From positions 224,952,539 to 225,016,538 of the forward strand of contig NC_066581.1 of assembly GCF_024323335.1 (NCBI RefSeq): a stretch of DNA of 64,000 nucleotides, written 5' to 3'. The translations under genes were made by a program, and so were the position numbers. Below are positions 45,449-56,700 of this stretch, in pieces. How positions within the stretch are numbered: position 1 is the first letter of the stretch; each line of letters opens with the position of its first letter. This DNA comes from Lathyrus oleraceus. Lineage: Eukaryota; Streptophyta; Magnoliopsida; Fabales; Fabaceae. Under the pieces are notes generated by a model, which did no database searches, was not told the DNA's origin, and worked only from the letters and a program-made list of their open reading frames with translations.

Positions 45449-45466
45449 TGGCGACTCTGCTGGGGA
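45449..45466 (+). other. Primer-binding site of element B (tRNA-Arg type)
   Basis: TGGCGACTCTGCTGGGGA, two bases after the LTR. This is the form of primer site described for Ogre-type elements, attributed to tRNA-Arg. The tRNA identity is from memory. Confidence 0.75.
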
Positions 45467-46660
45467 CTGGATGTAGACCTGTGCTGGTCCATCGTCCCTA
45501 AGCGAGTCCTTCCTAGCGTTCTAGGATAGTTTAGGTTGCTTGTTTTGTATTATTTATTGCATTTATTATTCTAACCAGTGTGTATATATATTTGCATTAA
45601 TGTCTGCATGCATCATACTATCATGCTGTTGCCGTCCTGTATGCAGGTGGTTCTGTTATTTGGGGTGGGTGTTCTGAGTGGGGCTAAAACCCAGGCCCGA
45701 GTATACACCTAGGACTAGTGTGGTCTCATGTTCCTCATTTGCTGGATCAACATATTGTTGCAACGTGACATACCACAAGCCAGACGAGGTTCATTTGATA
45801 GTGCTTTCCTCTGTGGGGTACTCCACTTTGGTTGAGTTACTTCATCTGAACTATTGACTCTGGTGACCGATCATTTCCCGGATCTTTGGTTTAGACGATC
45901 TCAGGAGAGCTGCAATGGCACACCCGAAAGGGCAAACCCATTGAGTATCTCTGCCCGATTGTCGAGACTATTATCCGCCTTAGGATGACCTGTTTAGAAT
46001 TTACCTGTGAGGGGAGGGTGATTCTTTCAGATGCATGTTCAGATGGTGACTTTTTGTTCCGTGGATCAGAGTCCTATTTATGAGTCGGATTTATGGTCAT
46101 TTATTGCCGAGACGCCGGATTGCTGTCCGTGATTTATCAGTGGGGATCCGTTTATTTCAGGATTCCCCGGGCCGAGATATTTATCAGTGGGGATCCGTTT
46201 ATTTCGGGATTCCCCGGGCCGATTCAGATGATTGAGGGTGTCTGCTCAGAGCCTGGTGATGATGATGATGTATCTGTCTTCTGTTTATTTCGGAACCCGT
46301 GGGTCGGATGGGTGGTTACATGTTTCCTCAGATGGTTGTGATCAGTCCAGAGACCAGGTCTCAGTGCAACAGATGATCAGAGGACTTGGAGGATGGCCCA
46401 GTGCATTGCATACATCTGCATCATTCTCATTTTGCATTCATCTGCATCAAACTCACGTCTAGTCATATGGGGAGTACTATGGATTGAGATTCTGGTTGAG
46501 AGACATCATGAATTTCAGAATGTGGATGTTAAAATACTATCTGTCTCGATGAAACCAGAATCAAAAGACAGAATCTTCCTCATATGGACAGACATTGCAT
46601 TCATGCATAATGACTTGTTTTTTGTTTTGCAGGTGTCAGTTTCTAACCTGTTTGGTTGAC
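45467..46660 (+). other. Element B leader
   Basis: Non-coding leader before gag. It holds a direct repeat of 47 bp (46133-46179 and 46180-46226, starting TTTATCAGTGGGGATCC) and a GAT microsatellite near 46256-46270. Confidence 0.6.
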
Positions 46661-47443
46661 ACAGGAATGATGAATTCGTCCAACGCTGATATTCTCGAGT
46701 TGAAAGAGAAGATGGGAGAGCTGATCAATGTCATGCAAGAGTTCGCTTTGGGGCAGAAAGTAATTGCCGAAAAGGTGAGGAGGATTGAAGACTAGCTGAA
46801 GATGGGGAACATGCAAGGAAACGCTTCGTTGTCTGGACCGAAGAAATCCTTTGGTAATGACCAGCGCAAGGATGAGGGTGGATCAAGTGCTGTGTACGCC
46901 CAGAGAGGACACGGTAGGGGTCGTTACTACCAGCACACTGCTGCAGTAACCATCCCTGCTGGCAATCAATCAGTACGACAGCAACATCAGCCAACTCCGC
47001 AGAAGATACAGGGAGCTGGGAGTCAAGTGAAAGGAAAGGGGGTCGATCGCCATTTCGACAAGCCGCCCATGACATATGCTGTTCTGTTTAAAAAGTTGAT
47101 GGATTTTGGGTTGGTTCAGTCGAGGGCGATGGTTCCGATGAGATCAGATCAGAAGCCTCCTAATTATGATGAGAACGCCCAGTGTGAATTTCATTCTGGA
47201 ACACTGGGGCATAACATTGAGGGCTGTAGAGCATTCAAGAATGTTGTCCAGGATCTGGTAGACTCTCAGGCTATCAGTTTTGCGCCATCACCGAATGTTA
47301 ATGCTAATCCCATGTCGGCGCATGGTCAGGTGATGAGGGGTGCAATTGCTGAAGATTCAGATCGCGCCTGTGCGGTAGGTGGAGAGACTGACAGTGACTG
47401 CAAGTCCAGTGGTTGGATAAAGTCGTGCGTACCAGGAAGCTGA
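46661..47443 (+). pseudogene. Element B gag remnant (capsid core deleted)
   Basis: The first part encodes a coiled-coil-like N-terminus (ELKEKMGELINVMQEFALGQ) up to a TAG at 46793-46795, where a Gln codon is likely in relatives. The same frame continues (46802-47443) with a Gly/Arg-rich linker, DRHFDKPPMTYAVLF, the modified zinc knuckle CEFHSGTLGHNIEGC and a tail. The whole capsid domain seen in element A at residues ~130-300 is missing. As in A, no protease follows the knuckle. Confidence 0.85.
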
Positions 47444-47740
47444 AAGGCCTAAACAAGATCATCACTGACACTCGTCCGGAAGAGTAATATTTCTTGTTTT
47501 CAGTTTATATGCATGGAAGCCATATGTGTTGCCCGACACGTAATGGTTCATTGTAAGGGCCACCTCATGTTTAAATTTGCATTTTCTGCATCATTAATAA
47601 ACGGATGTTTTTCAGTCAAAAAGCGGTGTTCCCTGTTTTTCATTTATTTTTGCAGTTTAAAAACAAATAAAAATGGCAATGTTTATTTTCATTTTTCCTT
47701 TTTGATTTGTCTCGTCCCAAAGTCGAAAAATAATTCTCCG
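47444..47740 (+). other. Element B gag-pol spacer
   Basis: Related to 33341-33580 in element A, including the GTAATG(G/A)-TCATTGTA block, a long TTTTTCATTTATTTTTGCAG acceptor-like tract at about 47636-47655 and AAAATGGCAATGTTTAT. It is better kept than the flanking pol sequence. Confidence 0.6.
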
Positions 47741-48354
47741 GATCTCGTTGATAACAATTTGGTTACCCCTCATATGACTTCGACAATCCGAGCAATCAGG
47801 CTGAAGAAGAAGGCGAAGAAGATTGTGATCTGCTGGAATTAACCAGGTTGTCAAAACAAGAGGAGAAGGTGATTCGGCCGCATGAGGAGCGGATTGAGAT
47901 TGTTATTCCAAGCACTGCCGAGGTCAGAAAAGAAAAAAATTGGAGCCGCTTCAGAGGCGAGTTGAGAGCAGAATGGTAGCCTTGTTGAAAGAGCAGGTGG
48001 ATACCTTCGCCTGGTCATGTCAGGATATGCCAGGAACGGATACCGATGTCGTTGTGCACAAGCTACCATGGAGAGAAGACAATCCTCTGGAGAAGCAGAA
48101 CGCCAGTGCCTGTATCAGAGAGCCATGGTGACTTTGTTTCATGATATGATTCATCATGAAGTCGAATGCTATGCTATGACATGATAGCAAAGTCCCAAAC
48201 AGGAGAGGGGCACCTGGCAGACCGAGGCAAGTTGTTTGACCGGTGGAGATAATTCAGACTGAGGTTGAATTCGAGTAAGTGCACTATCAGAGTGCAGTCC
48301 GGTAAGATGTTGGGGTTCATCATAAGTTGTAAGGGAGGAATCGAGGTTCATCCT

Positions 48355-48395
<41 letters not shown>

Positions 48396-49181
48396 GCCTG
48401 AACTGATAAAGGAAAAAAAAGGTTCGTGGTTTCTTAGAAAGATTGAACTACCTGTCATGGTTCACATCTCATCTAACAGCCACGTGCGAACCACATTCGA
48501 GATGTTAAAAAAGAAAGATCAAACGGTCAGGTGAAATAATGATTGCCAAGGGGCATTGAAGAATAAAAAAGAATAAGTTGCGGGAACCTCTGATTCTGAT
48601 ACCTCCTGTGGAGGAGAGACTGTTAATCTGTACTTGACAGCCTTCGAGGGGTCTACGAGGTGTATTGGGTCAGCATGACGCGTCTTGTCGAAAAGAGCAT
48701 GCAATTTACCTTAGCAAAAAGTTTACCGACTGTGAAACAGTACATTCACTGTTCGAACAAACTTGATGTACTTTGGCATAGGCTGCTCGCCGACTGAGAC
48801 AGTATATGCTGGTTCATGCCACTTTGTGGATTTCCGAGATGGATCTGATCAAGTATGGGTTTGAGAATCCAACATTGACCGGACGGGTTGCGAGAGTGCA
48901 AAAGAATGTTGACTGATTTGTGATACTCTCAGAAAGCAATCAAGGGGTGTATTGCCTGATTACATCTCTCAGCAACCCGTGGAGGATGATCAACCGATGG
49001 AGTTTGAGTTCCCTGATGAGGACATCTCGAGGTGCTCTGATCGAAAGATTGAGAGTGACCGATCCCGGAGGAGGGGCCTGACCCTGAATCCGAACGGATT
49101 CTGATGTCTGATGGGGAGGTTAAGGAGAATAAGATTTTGTTGCCCGGATGACGTTTGAATGCACCGACGGTGTGATGGAGT
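47741..49181 (+). pseudogene. Element B pol remnants (RT and RNase H, deleted and frameshifted)
   Basis: Pieces align in order with pol of A: the acidic pre-RT segment (47750-47935), the VDTFAWSCQDMPG block (~47995-48050), then a jump over the RT fingers and palm to a Y-Q-R-A-M/LFHDMIHHE block (~48110-48160), the post-YVDD part interrupted by a run of 38 A, the RNase H-like part (48600-48960) full of stops, and a scrap of the second RNase H (to 49200). The catalytic core of RT is gone. Confidence 0.82.
48357..48394 (+). repeat. Run of 38 A inside pol remnant
   Basis: An uninterrupted A run following GTTCATCCTGC and preceding CGCCTGAACTG. In element A the same place encodes VDPAKVKAIQEIPEP. 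It may be slippage expansion or an assembly artefact. Confidence 0.9.
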
Positions 49182-49655
49182 ATGAAGCTTGTATCCTGGG
49201 TATTGATCTTCGGTGTGTCTACTGGGGCAACTCCTTTCTCATTGGTATATGGAATGGAGGCGGTATTACCTGTTGAGGTTCAGATTCCCTCTTTGAGAGT
49301 CCTGATGGACGTGAAGTTGCAAGAGGCTGAATGGGTAAGGACCCGATACGAAGAGTTGAGCCTGATAGAGGAAAAGAGGCTAGCAGCCATCTGTCATGGG
49401 CAATTATATCAGCAGAGGATGAAGCGTGCTTTTGACGAGAAAGTACGACCTCGGGTATATCACGTAGGTGATATGGGGCTGAAAAGGATCCTTCCTCCTC
49501 AAAACGATCGAAGGGGCAAATGGACGCCGAATTATGAAGGTCCATTCGTGGTCAAGAAGGTTTTCTCTGGCGGAGCCTTGTTGCTAACGACCATGGATGG
49601 TGAGGATTTTCCATCCCCTGTGAATGCGGACGCAGTTAAAAAATACTTCGTGTAA
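49182..49655 (+). pseudogene. Element B integrase C-terminal part, open
   Basis: After a deletion from the second RNase H to late integrase, 157 codons are open. They encode the STGATPFSLVYGMEAVLPVE block, EEKRLAAICHGQLYQQRMKRAFDEKV and GGALLLTTMDGEDFPSPVNADAVKKYFV, the normal end of a Tat/Ogre integrase. No catalytic residues remain. The first ~12 residues come from the deletion junction. Confidence 0.85.
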
Positions 49656-49664
49656 GTTGACCCG

Positions 49665-49855
49665 CTGGACGAAAAGAATAAAATAGTCCAGGCAAAAAAG
49701 GGCATCCCGGCGAACCGAAAAACAGAAAGAAAAAGGTTCGGGCAAAAATTAGGGATCTAAAAGAAAAATGTACACCCGGCAAGTCGAAAACCTGAAAAGG
49801 CGACTTGGGCAAAAAAGGGTATCCCGGTGGACTGAAAACCCGAAAGGGCGGTCCA
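49665..49855 (+). other. Four-hairpin module after pol (element B)
   Basis: Same order as in element A: H1 49665-49691 (CTGGAC/GTCCAG), H2 49711-49740 (CGAACC/GGTTCG), H3 49781-49806 (AAGTCG/CGACTT, inner CCT-GAAA-AGG), H4 49828-49855 (TGGACT/GGTCCA, inner CCC-GAAA-GGG). H3 carries a paired change relative to A (T-A to C-G). Loops differ in length and sequence while stems persist, although pol upstream has decayed. Confidence 0.65.
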
Positions 49856-51974
49856 GGCAAAAGAGGGATTGAAACGAATGACTGCGTCTAGCATGATCGT
49901 TTGCGCTTTGGTTAAAGCATCCTGGATAATACCCGGTAGGGATCAGTCAGAATCGTCTTGTTCAGAAGGCAGAAAGCAAGGAGAGTCTGAGGACATATGG
50001 GGTGTAACCGAGTTGGAACTCGATGAGATCACGGGTTTCACATTGCCATTAGGATAGATTTTTCCTTTTGAGCGCAATTACCTCTTTTCAGGAATTGCTT
50101 CCTTTGTACTGCTCAACTTGAGCCACACACTTTTCCAATCAATAAAATGCATATTCGGTCAAATAATTTTGTTTTTGTTTTTCATTACCGCTTTGATTGC
50201 AAAAACATCCAGATATTTTTGATAAAGAATCTTGCATTTTAACACATACAGGTTCCTTCCAATGCATGTTTATGAGATTGAAACTGGAAATCTTATTTGG
50301 AAGGTTGAGTGACCCAAGTGTTAAAATCTTGACACGCCTGGGGCACGGTTTTATCTAACGATCTGTTTTGTGGGAACTGTTGGATATTTTCACTCACTTG
50401 CAGGTTGTGATGTGGAAGCATTGACAAGACAGATCCCCAGAGAGTTCGATCAGGAACTAATATATGAAAAAACGACGAAGTGACGTTGAGGCGTACGACG
50501 ATCCTTGATGATAATCAAGAAGACTCTTCAAAATCGGAAGACTTGAAAGTGTGTAATTCCCCGCAGGGTCCAATCAGGGACGAATGATGAGTAGAGAAGC
50601 GACGAAGTGACGTTGGGACGTCCGACAACCTTTGGAATTAATCAAGAAGACTCTTCAAAGTCGGAAATTTGAAATTTCTGTATAAATCCCAGGAGTACGT
50701 TTCTCGTCGAGCGCGGAGCGACTTGGAATACAAGATGATGGAGCAGAAAAGGTCCAGATGAGTCTGGGAGTTCTCCAAAGTGGAAAGCTGATATGAGTAT
50801 TGGAGGTGGATACCGTGGTTCGACGTGTTGACGGGTGTTCTGTACCAATTTTTCTCATTTTCCCAGCTAAGTCCCCAAGCAGAGTCATAGGACTAGCTCC
50901 CCAGCAGATCCAAGGTCTGTGACCTCTCCAGCCGAGTCAGGATGGTTATACCCGGCAGGTTTACAACGGTGTTTCCTCAGCAGCCAGGTCTGAAGGTTGC
51001 TATTCCCCGAGTGGAGCGGGTTCAAAGAAATATATCTCCAGCAGTTCCCCGAGTGGAGCGGGTTCAAAGAAATATATCTCCAACAGTGTTCATCCTACCT
51101 GTGGATCGAACAAATTCCCGTAGCGGGCAGATTTTGCATCCCCAGCTGAGGGGATTCTACATATGGATTGCATGGGTTGTCCCTAGCGGAGTAGTATGCA
51201 TTCCCTAGCAGGGTCAAGATGGTTGTCCCCAGCAGGTGATAGATTGATGCTTCCCCAGTCAACGGGCCTGGAGGTTGCTGTTTCCCCAGCGGAGTATTTG
51301 TGAGCATTTCCCCAGTGAAGTCAACAGGTATCTGTGAGGGTTTTCCCGAAGCGGAGTCCGGATTGATATCCTCAGCAGGTCAAAGACTGTTGTATCCCCA
51401 CAGAGTGTTGGTGGTGCTTATCCCCAGCAGTTTCTAGAGTGGATTGGGTGCGAAGGAGGTTCTTCCCCAGCAAGGGTTGTCTCATTCCCAGCAGCAGCTA
51501 CTCCCCAGTAGGGTGGAATCAGAGCAGCGACGAGTTCCTCAGCAGAGTGTCTCGTATTCCCCAGAAGAGTCCCTTGAGGGGGATATTTTTTATGCATTCA
51601 TCATGTAGAGTAAGCATAGCATATTGCATAGAAAAATAATAAATCGCGTAGCATTTCCATAATTATGGAGCATTACGCAGAAAAAGATCATGCATCATTG
51701 TTGCAAGCATAGAGCTAGTCTCAAGCCGTGGTTACCGTTTGAGAGGTGGTTTTGCCCAGAGATGAAGATGTTACTCCGAAGAGTTTAGCCTCATGATTGA
51801 ATCAGAGATGTACCCCAGTAGTGCGATACTGGAGGGAGTTTTTCCGTCGGGCAGAGATGGAAAGGTTACGCGATCAGCGCGATTCGAGCCGTGGTTACCG
51901 CTTGAGGATTGGTTTTGCCGGACAGTGAAGACGATACTCCGAGGAGTTCAGCAGCGGGATTTTGAAGCAGCAGT
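49856..51974 (+). other. Element B 3' untranslated region, CCCCAGCAG-type repeats
   Basis: Non-coding. Two related ~120-bp segments (about 50427-50550 and 50560-50680) share GACGAAGTGACGTTG and TCAAGAAGACTCTTCAAA. From 50870 to 51580 words such as CCCCAGCAG, CCCCAGCGGAGT and CCCCGAGTGGAGCGGGTTC recur, the last as a direct repeat (51005-51080). Related to 37775-38330 in A. Confidence 0.6.
51646..51678 (+). other. Conserved 33-nt stem-loop (element B)
   Basis: Same arms as 38382-38414 in element A, loop AATT instead of TTTC, so the inner part reads CCATAATTATGG, a perfect palindrome. Confidence 0.6.
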
Positions 51975-52720
51975 ATTTCCCAGTCATCAGTAAGTGTCTG
52001 GTCGAGCTTTCTTTGGTGTCCTGTAAACATCATCATTCGATGTTCAGTAAACGTCGAGTTATTTCCCAGTCATCAGTAAGTGTCTGGTCGAGCTTTCTTT
52101 GGTGTCCTGTAAACATCATCATTCGATGTTCAGTAAACGTCGAGTTATTTCCCAGTCATTGTTTAATGTTTGGTTGATCATTGTTTGATGTCCTGTCAAC
52201 ATCATTGTTTGATGTCCTGTCAACATCCTTGTTTGATGTCCTGTCAACATCATTGTTTGATGTCCTGTCAACATCCTTGTTTGATGTCCTGTCAACATCA
52301 TTGTTTGATGTCTTGTCAACATCCTTGTTTGATGTCCTGTCAACATCATTGTTTGATGTCTTGTCAACATCATTGTTTGATGGCCTGTCAACATCATTGT
52401 TTGATGTCCTGTCAACATCATTGTTCGATGTCCTGTCAACATCCTTGTTTGATGTCCTGTCAACATCCTTGTTTGATGTCCTGTCAACATCCTTGTTTGA
52501 TGTCCTGTCAACATCCTTGTTTGATGTCCTGTCAACATCATTGTTCGATGTCCTGTCAACATCATTGTTCGATGTCCTGTCAACATCATTGTTCGATGTC
52601 CTGTCAACATCATTGTTCGATGTCCTGTAAACATCATTGTTCGATGTCCTGTCAACATCATTGTTCGATGTCCAGTAAATGTCGAGTTTTCTCCCAGTCA
52701 TCAGTCAGTGTCTGGTTGAA
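51975..52720 (+). repeat. 86-bp repeats with an embedded 24-bp tandem array (~21 copies)
   Basis: An 86-bp unit starting ATTTCCCAGTCATCAG occurs at 51975 and 52061 and begins again at 52147. Within the third, the part around TTTGATGTCCTGTCAACATC has expanded into about 21 units of 24 bp (about 52168-52672), after which the 86-bp unit resumes near 52675. Units come in three variants (CATCATTGTTTG, CATCCTTGTTTG, CATCATTGTTCG), clustered in blocks. Because 24 is a multiple of 3, all six frames stay open. Confidence 0.93.
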
Positions 52721-53701
52721 AATGTTACTCTGAGGAGTGTGGTACCATGACGTCAGATCAGCAGTGTTCCCCAGTAGTGCGATATTGGAGGAAATGTTTC
52801 CGTCGGACAGAGATGGAGATGAAATCAGAAGACGTTACGCGATCAGCGCGGTTCCGGGGTTCAAATGGAGAAAAGGAGATACTGAGGTATTTTCTGGGGT
52901 TCAAATGGAGATTGGAGTTGAAGATTGTATCCGGGATGAGGTCCTTAGGATTATCTTCTGTCCATGTGTCACCTTAGACTCTGGCTGAGGCCAATGGAGG
53001 TCGTTATAGGTGTCTTCTGAGGAAGAGTTACACATGCTACCTTCTTTATGAAGGTTTACCCTCTGACATGTCGCCCTCAGAGTGGTTTGGTGTTATTTCC
53101 GACGTTGCCAGCGGAATTATCACGAGAGATTGGAGAAAAGGAGGTGCTGAGGCATTTTCTGGGGTTCAAATGGAGAAAAGGAAATGTGGATACATTTTCT
53201 GGAGACGGGGTTCAAATGGAGAAAAGGAAATGTGGATACATTTTCTGGAGAACGGGGTTCATTCTGGCGATCGAGAGTTATCGTCAGGCGACTGGGGTTC
53301 AAACTGGAGATTGGGGTTCATTATGTTGGCAAAGAAGGAATGCTGAGGCATTTTCCGGGGTTCAAATGCAGAGGTCCGAGGATCGTTTGCGCGGAAAAAT
53401 TTCGGGGTTCAAGAAAATAAGGAAAAGAAGCAAAGAAAAGTTCGGGGTTCAAGAAAAGCTTAGAAAGAGAGAATAATAATCCCGAGCGGATGTGTGGTGA
53501 TCAGACCATGGTTATCCCTGCGTTACCATTTATTTTGGTATCCAGGTCGACGTTTTGTTCGAAGTTTTTCTTCGCCGATACTGACAGGCTTTAATTATAT
53601 CCCATCAGAGTGCAAATTGTTCGTTTGTTCTTGGTATTCAATCACTCTTCATCCTGATCATCCGAAAGCCGAGGCTATTTCGTATCGACAGGTTCACAGT
53701 G
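52721..53701 (+). other. End of element B 3' untranslated region
   Basis: Non-coding, with repeated GGGGTTCAAATGGAGA-AAGG words between 52856 and 53400, including a direct repeat of ~49 bp (53161-53260 area). A TACCATTTATTTTGGTATCCAG segment at 53525-53546 is shared with element A. Confidence 0.6.
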
Positions 53702-53718
53702 GATTGAATAGGGGCAGC
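53702..53718 (+). other. Polypurine tract of element B
   Basis: GATTGAATAGGGGCAGC, identical to that of element A, directly before the 3' LTR. Confidence 0.82.
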
Positions 53719-56700
53719 TGTAACACCCCAAAATTTGCCCTCCTCTCTTGGGACTAGCATTAACATATTGCATACATTTTTAGGTCATTAGGCATTGCAT
53801 ATTGCATATCATGTGGTTACATTGTGCAAGTCATTCTCCCAAGTCTTGATCAGAAGATGAGGAAGTCAAAGTGCAAGCCTAGGGTTTATTGATTGATCAT
53901 GGGCCATCTAAGGATTGGACTGTGAATTAGGGTTTCATGATTCTCAATGGATATTGGTCTTCATCTTGATTGAAGTGATACATCATCATCATCATGGTTG
54001 GATGTCATCAGGAGATGGAAGAAGATTCCTTGAGATTAGGGTTTTGACCACTGGTCAACCCTAATCAGTTGCATTGGGCCAATCAGGGCATAATCAGGAG
54101 ATGGGGTTCATGTTGGTTATGGGGTTCATTTTGTGATTATATTGTGCTTGTTGAGGCTAGGGTATCACCCTTGAGCCATTTCAGTTGAAGATTGGAGCTT
54201 AACTTGATCTATGCATGGCCAAATTCATCTATCAGATGAAAAGTCAACTGTGGTCAACTGTACATGATCTGATGGATTTGGAGGTGAAAATGAGTTGGAT
54301 ACATTTCATTCATGTTGGAACAAGTGTTAAATGACATCTCAAAGCTTAAAAGGAAGAAAATCAAGTCAGGACAAAAACTGCCAAAAATAGAAAGTGACTT
54401 GTGACTGAAGTTTCCAAAAATGGAAAGTTTTGGACCTCAAAGCCACGTGTCCAAGGAAGCTTCAAATTAAAATTTGTTCAACATGAAAGTTGTAGATTTT
54501 GTTCTCACCTTTCCAAAAAGTCCAAGAACTTGAAAATCCAATGTATGGTTGGAAAGTTATGGCTCAGTGAAATTCAAAAATGACCCGTAATCAGGAGGCC
54601 ATAATTTCCACATACTTTGTCCAAATTGCAAGTTCTTTATATGCGCAAACTCCATTTGACATGTACTTTGAAGGTGCATCATTGGATTTGTTCAAAAATG
54701 GCCAAGGCAAAAAGTCACTTTTCAACTGGACAGCTGAATTGGACCAGGGGCAAAATGGTCCAAATGTCAAAATAATTGGAATTTTGAGATGGGACTTTTT
54801 GCTACACCTCATAAATGGCATTTTAAACTTGTTGGAATCATCATTTCATGGCTAAAGCATATGGTATGAGATTTGGCTTGAAAAGTGAAAGTGCTAAAAA
54901 TGGACAAATGGTATCACATAGTGAAATTGAGCATTACACATCCAATGAGCATGAGGAAAGTTTCTACAGCTCACATGTGATAATTGAAAGGTGTATGTGC
55001 TGTCAAAACAGGTGGCACTAGCTGGCATAGTGAAATTCCATTTTTACCCCTCATTTGGAAATTACACTTTCATTAACAAATCCATTTTTGCTAATTAACT
55101 TGATTAGAGTTGGATTAAGCTATCATATATAAACATAAACACTCTCTAATCATAACAGAAAATCACTTTTACCAAGATTGGATCTAAAACTTTCCAAATT
55201 CTCAAGTTTTCTCTCAAAATCTCAAGAACACCATAAACACAAAACTTCATCAAACTTCATCGAATCTCAACCAATTTTCGAATTTCTTTTTGGATTGATC
55301 TTGTTTCATCCTCTTCACCAACTGTTTTCGGTTATTGGAGCATAAAGAGCCATGAACACGACTGTCCAAGTGAAGCATCATCAATGGTGAATTGTGATTT
55401 GGCGCGGTAGAAGCGATTTCCATCGAATCTAAGCTTTGCATCCTACTTCCACAAGCCTATGCTTCATCTGTTTCATTAAATTGAGCGCAAAGATCACCAA
55501 GAACAGCGCTGCACTTCAGGTATTCCAAAAACTCGAATGTCGCGGTTTTCCAAATTGTTGTATGCTTTTTGTAGCTTGTTTCGTGTAGATTTCAACGATG
55601 CTTCTGGTTTGTGAAACGGATTAGTGTAGAGAAAGTTATGTTAACTCGAAGCTTTGAATGCAAAACTTAAAACGCTCGATCCGGAATATTTAGGAAGAAT
55701 TAATTGAAATCAAGTTCATATTCATACTCCACGCGGTGAGACGATTCCAACGCATATCCATTTGTGGATTTTGGTTGAGGTTTGATTGAAACCGGTTTTG
55801 AGATGGTGGAGTAGGTACCGCGCGAAGAAGACGATATTTTCTGTCATTTTCACTGTTTGATCTTCATTTTGGTTTGAAAATTCGAATTTAGTGTTTCCCG
55901 CTGGCGCCAAACATAATTTACGGAAATGCCATTGTGACTTTAATTAATTTTGTTTAATTATTTTAAATTTGATAACACCTTGAAAAATTCACCAAAAATA
56001 GTAAAAAAATCAGAAAATTGTGAGGATTTTTTCTTTGACTTTGTTGACTTGTGTAGGATTTTTTTGACCTATTGGTCAAAGTTGTGCATGGCAAAAATTG
56101 TATTTGGCTTAGGCTTGTTTCACATGTATCCATTTTTGACACCTTTTACCATTTTAATTGTGAAATGCTCATAGTGTTAAATAAATTCTTGAAAATTTTT
56201 GTGATGATTGTGGACTCATTGATGCTCATTTACATGTAAATTTCATGCATTTTTGATACCTGGTCAATGAGCAGCAAATTCTGGAACTTAGGTGTGACAA
56301 TTTGTGTCACACCTCATTATGTCAACTTGCTGAATTTAATTGGATGACCTATACATGTTAGAATTGAATGAAATTTTGCAGGGTGAATTGTTGACATGTT
56401 AGGATGCTTTATGAATTTTTGTAGAATTTTTCACTGCATTTTCAATTTGATCATGATTTTTCATTTCTGGTGATTGAATGTGCAAGCTCATGTGACCTAG
56501 GTTTGTAATTTTGATGTGAAATGCTCATGTTGTATTGTATGGCCATAAAATTTGATATGCTTGTAATAGACACATTGTGTGACATCCCTGTTTTGGTCTC
56601 ATCCATTTCTATTTTGTTTTCAATGAGATGTGAATTTTTGAAGTGGATGTATACATTGATGTTGTGATTTGGAGCCTATTATTGTGTCTGTTTTTGTTGA

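Noticed and set aside
52168..52672. Possible CRISPR-like array
   Set aside because: Units are contiguous with no spacers, the period is 24 bp and the setting is a plant retrotransposon 3' region.
52119..52733. Long open frames of 149-187 codons on both strands with 8-residue repeats, including Cys/His-rich ones
   Set aside because: They are by-products of the 24-bp tandem array, which is open in all six frames because 24 is divisible by 3. No start context, domain or conservation supports a protein.
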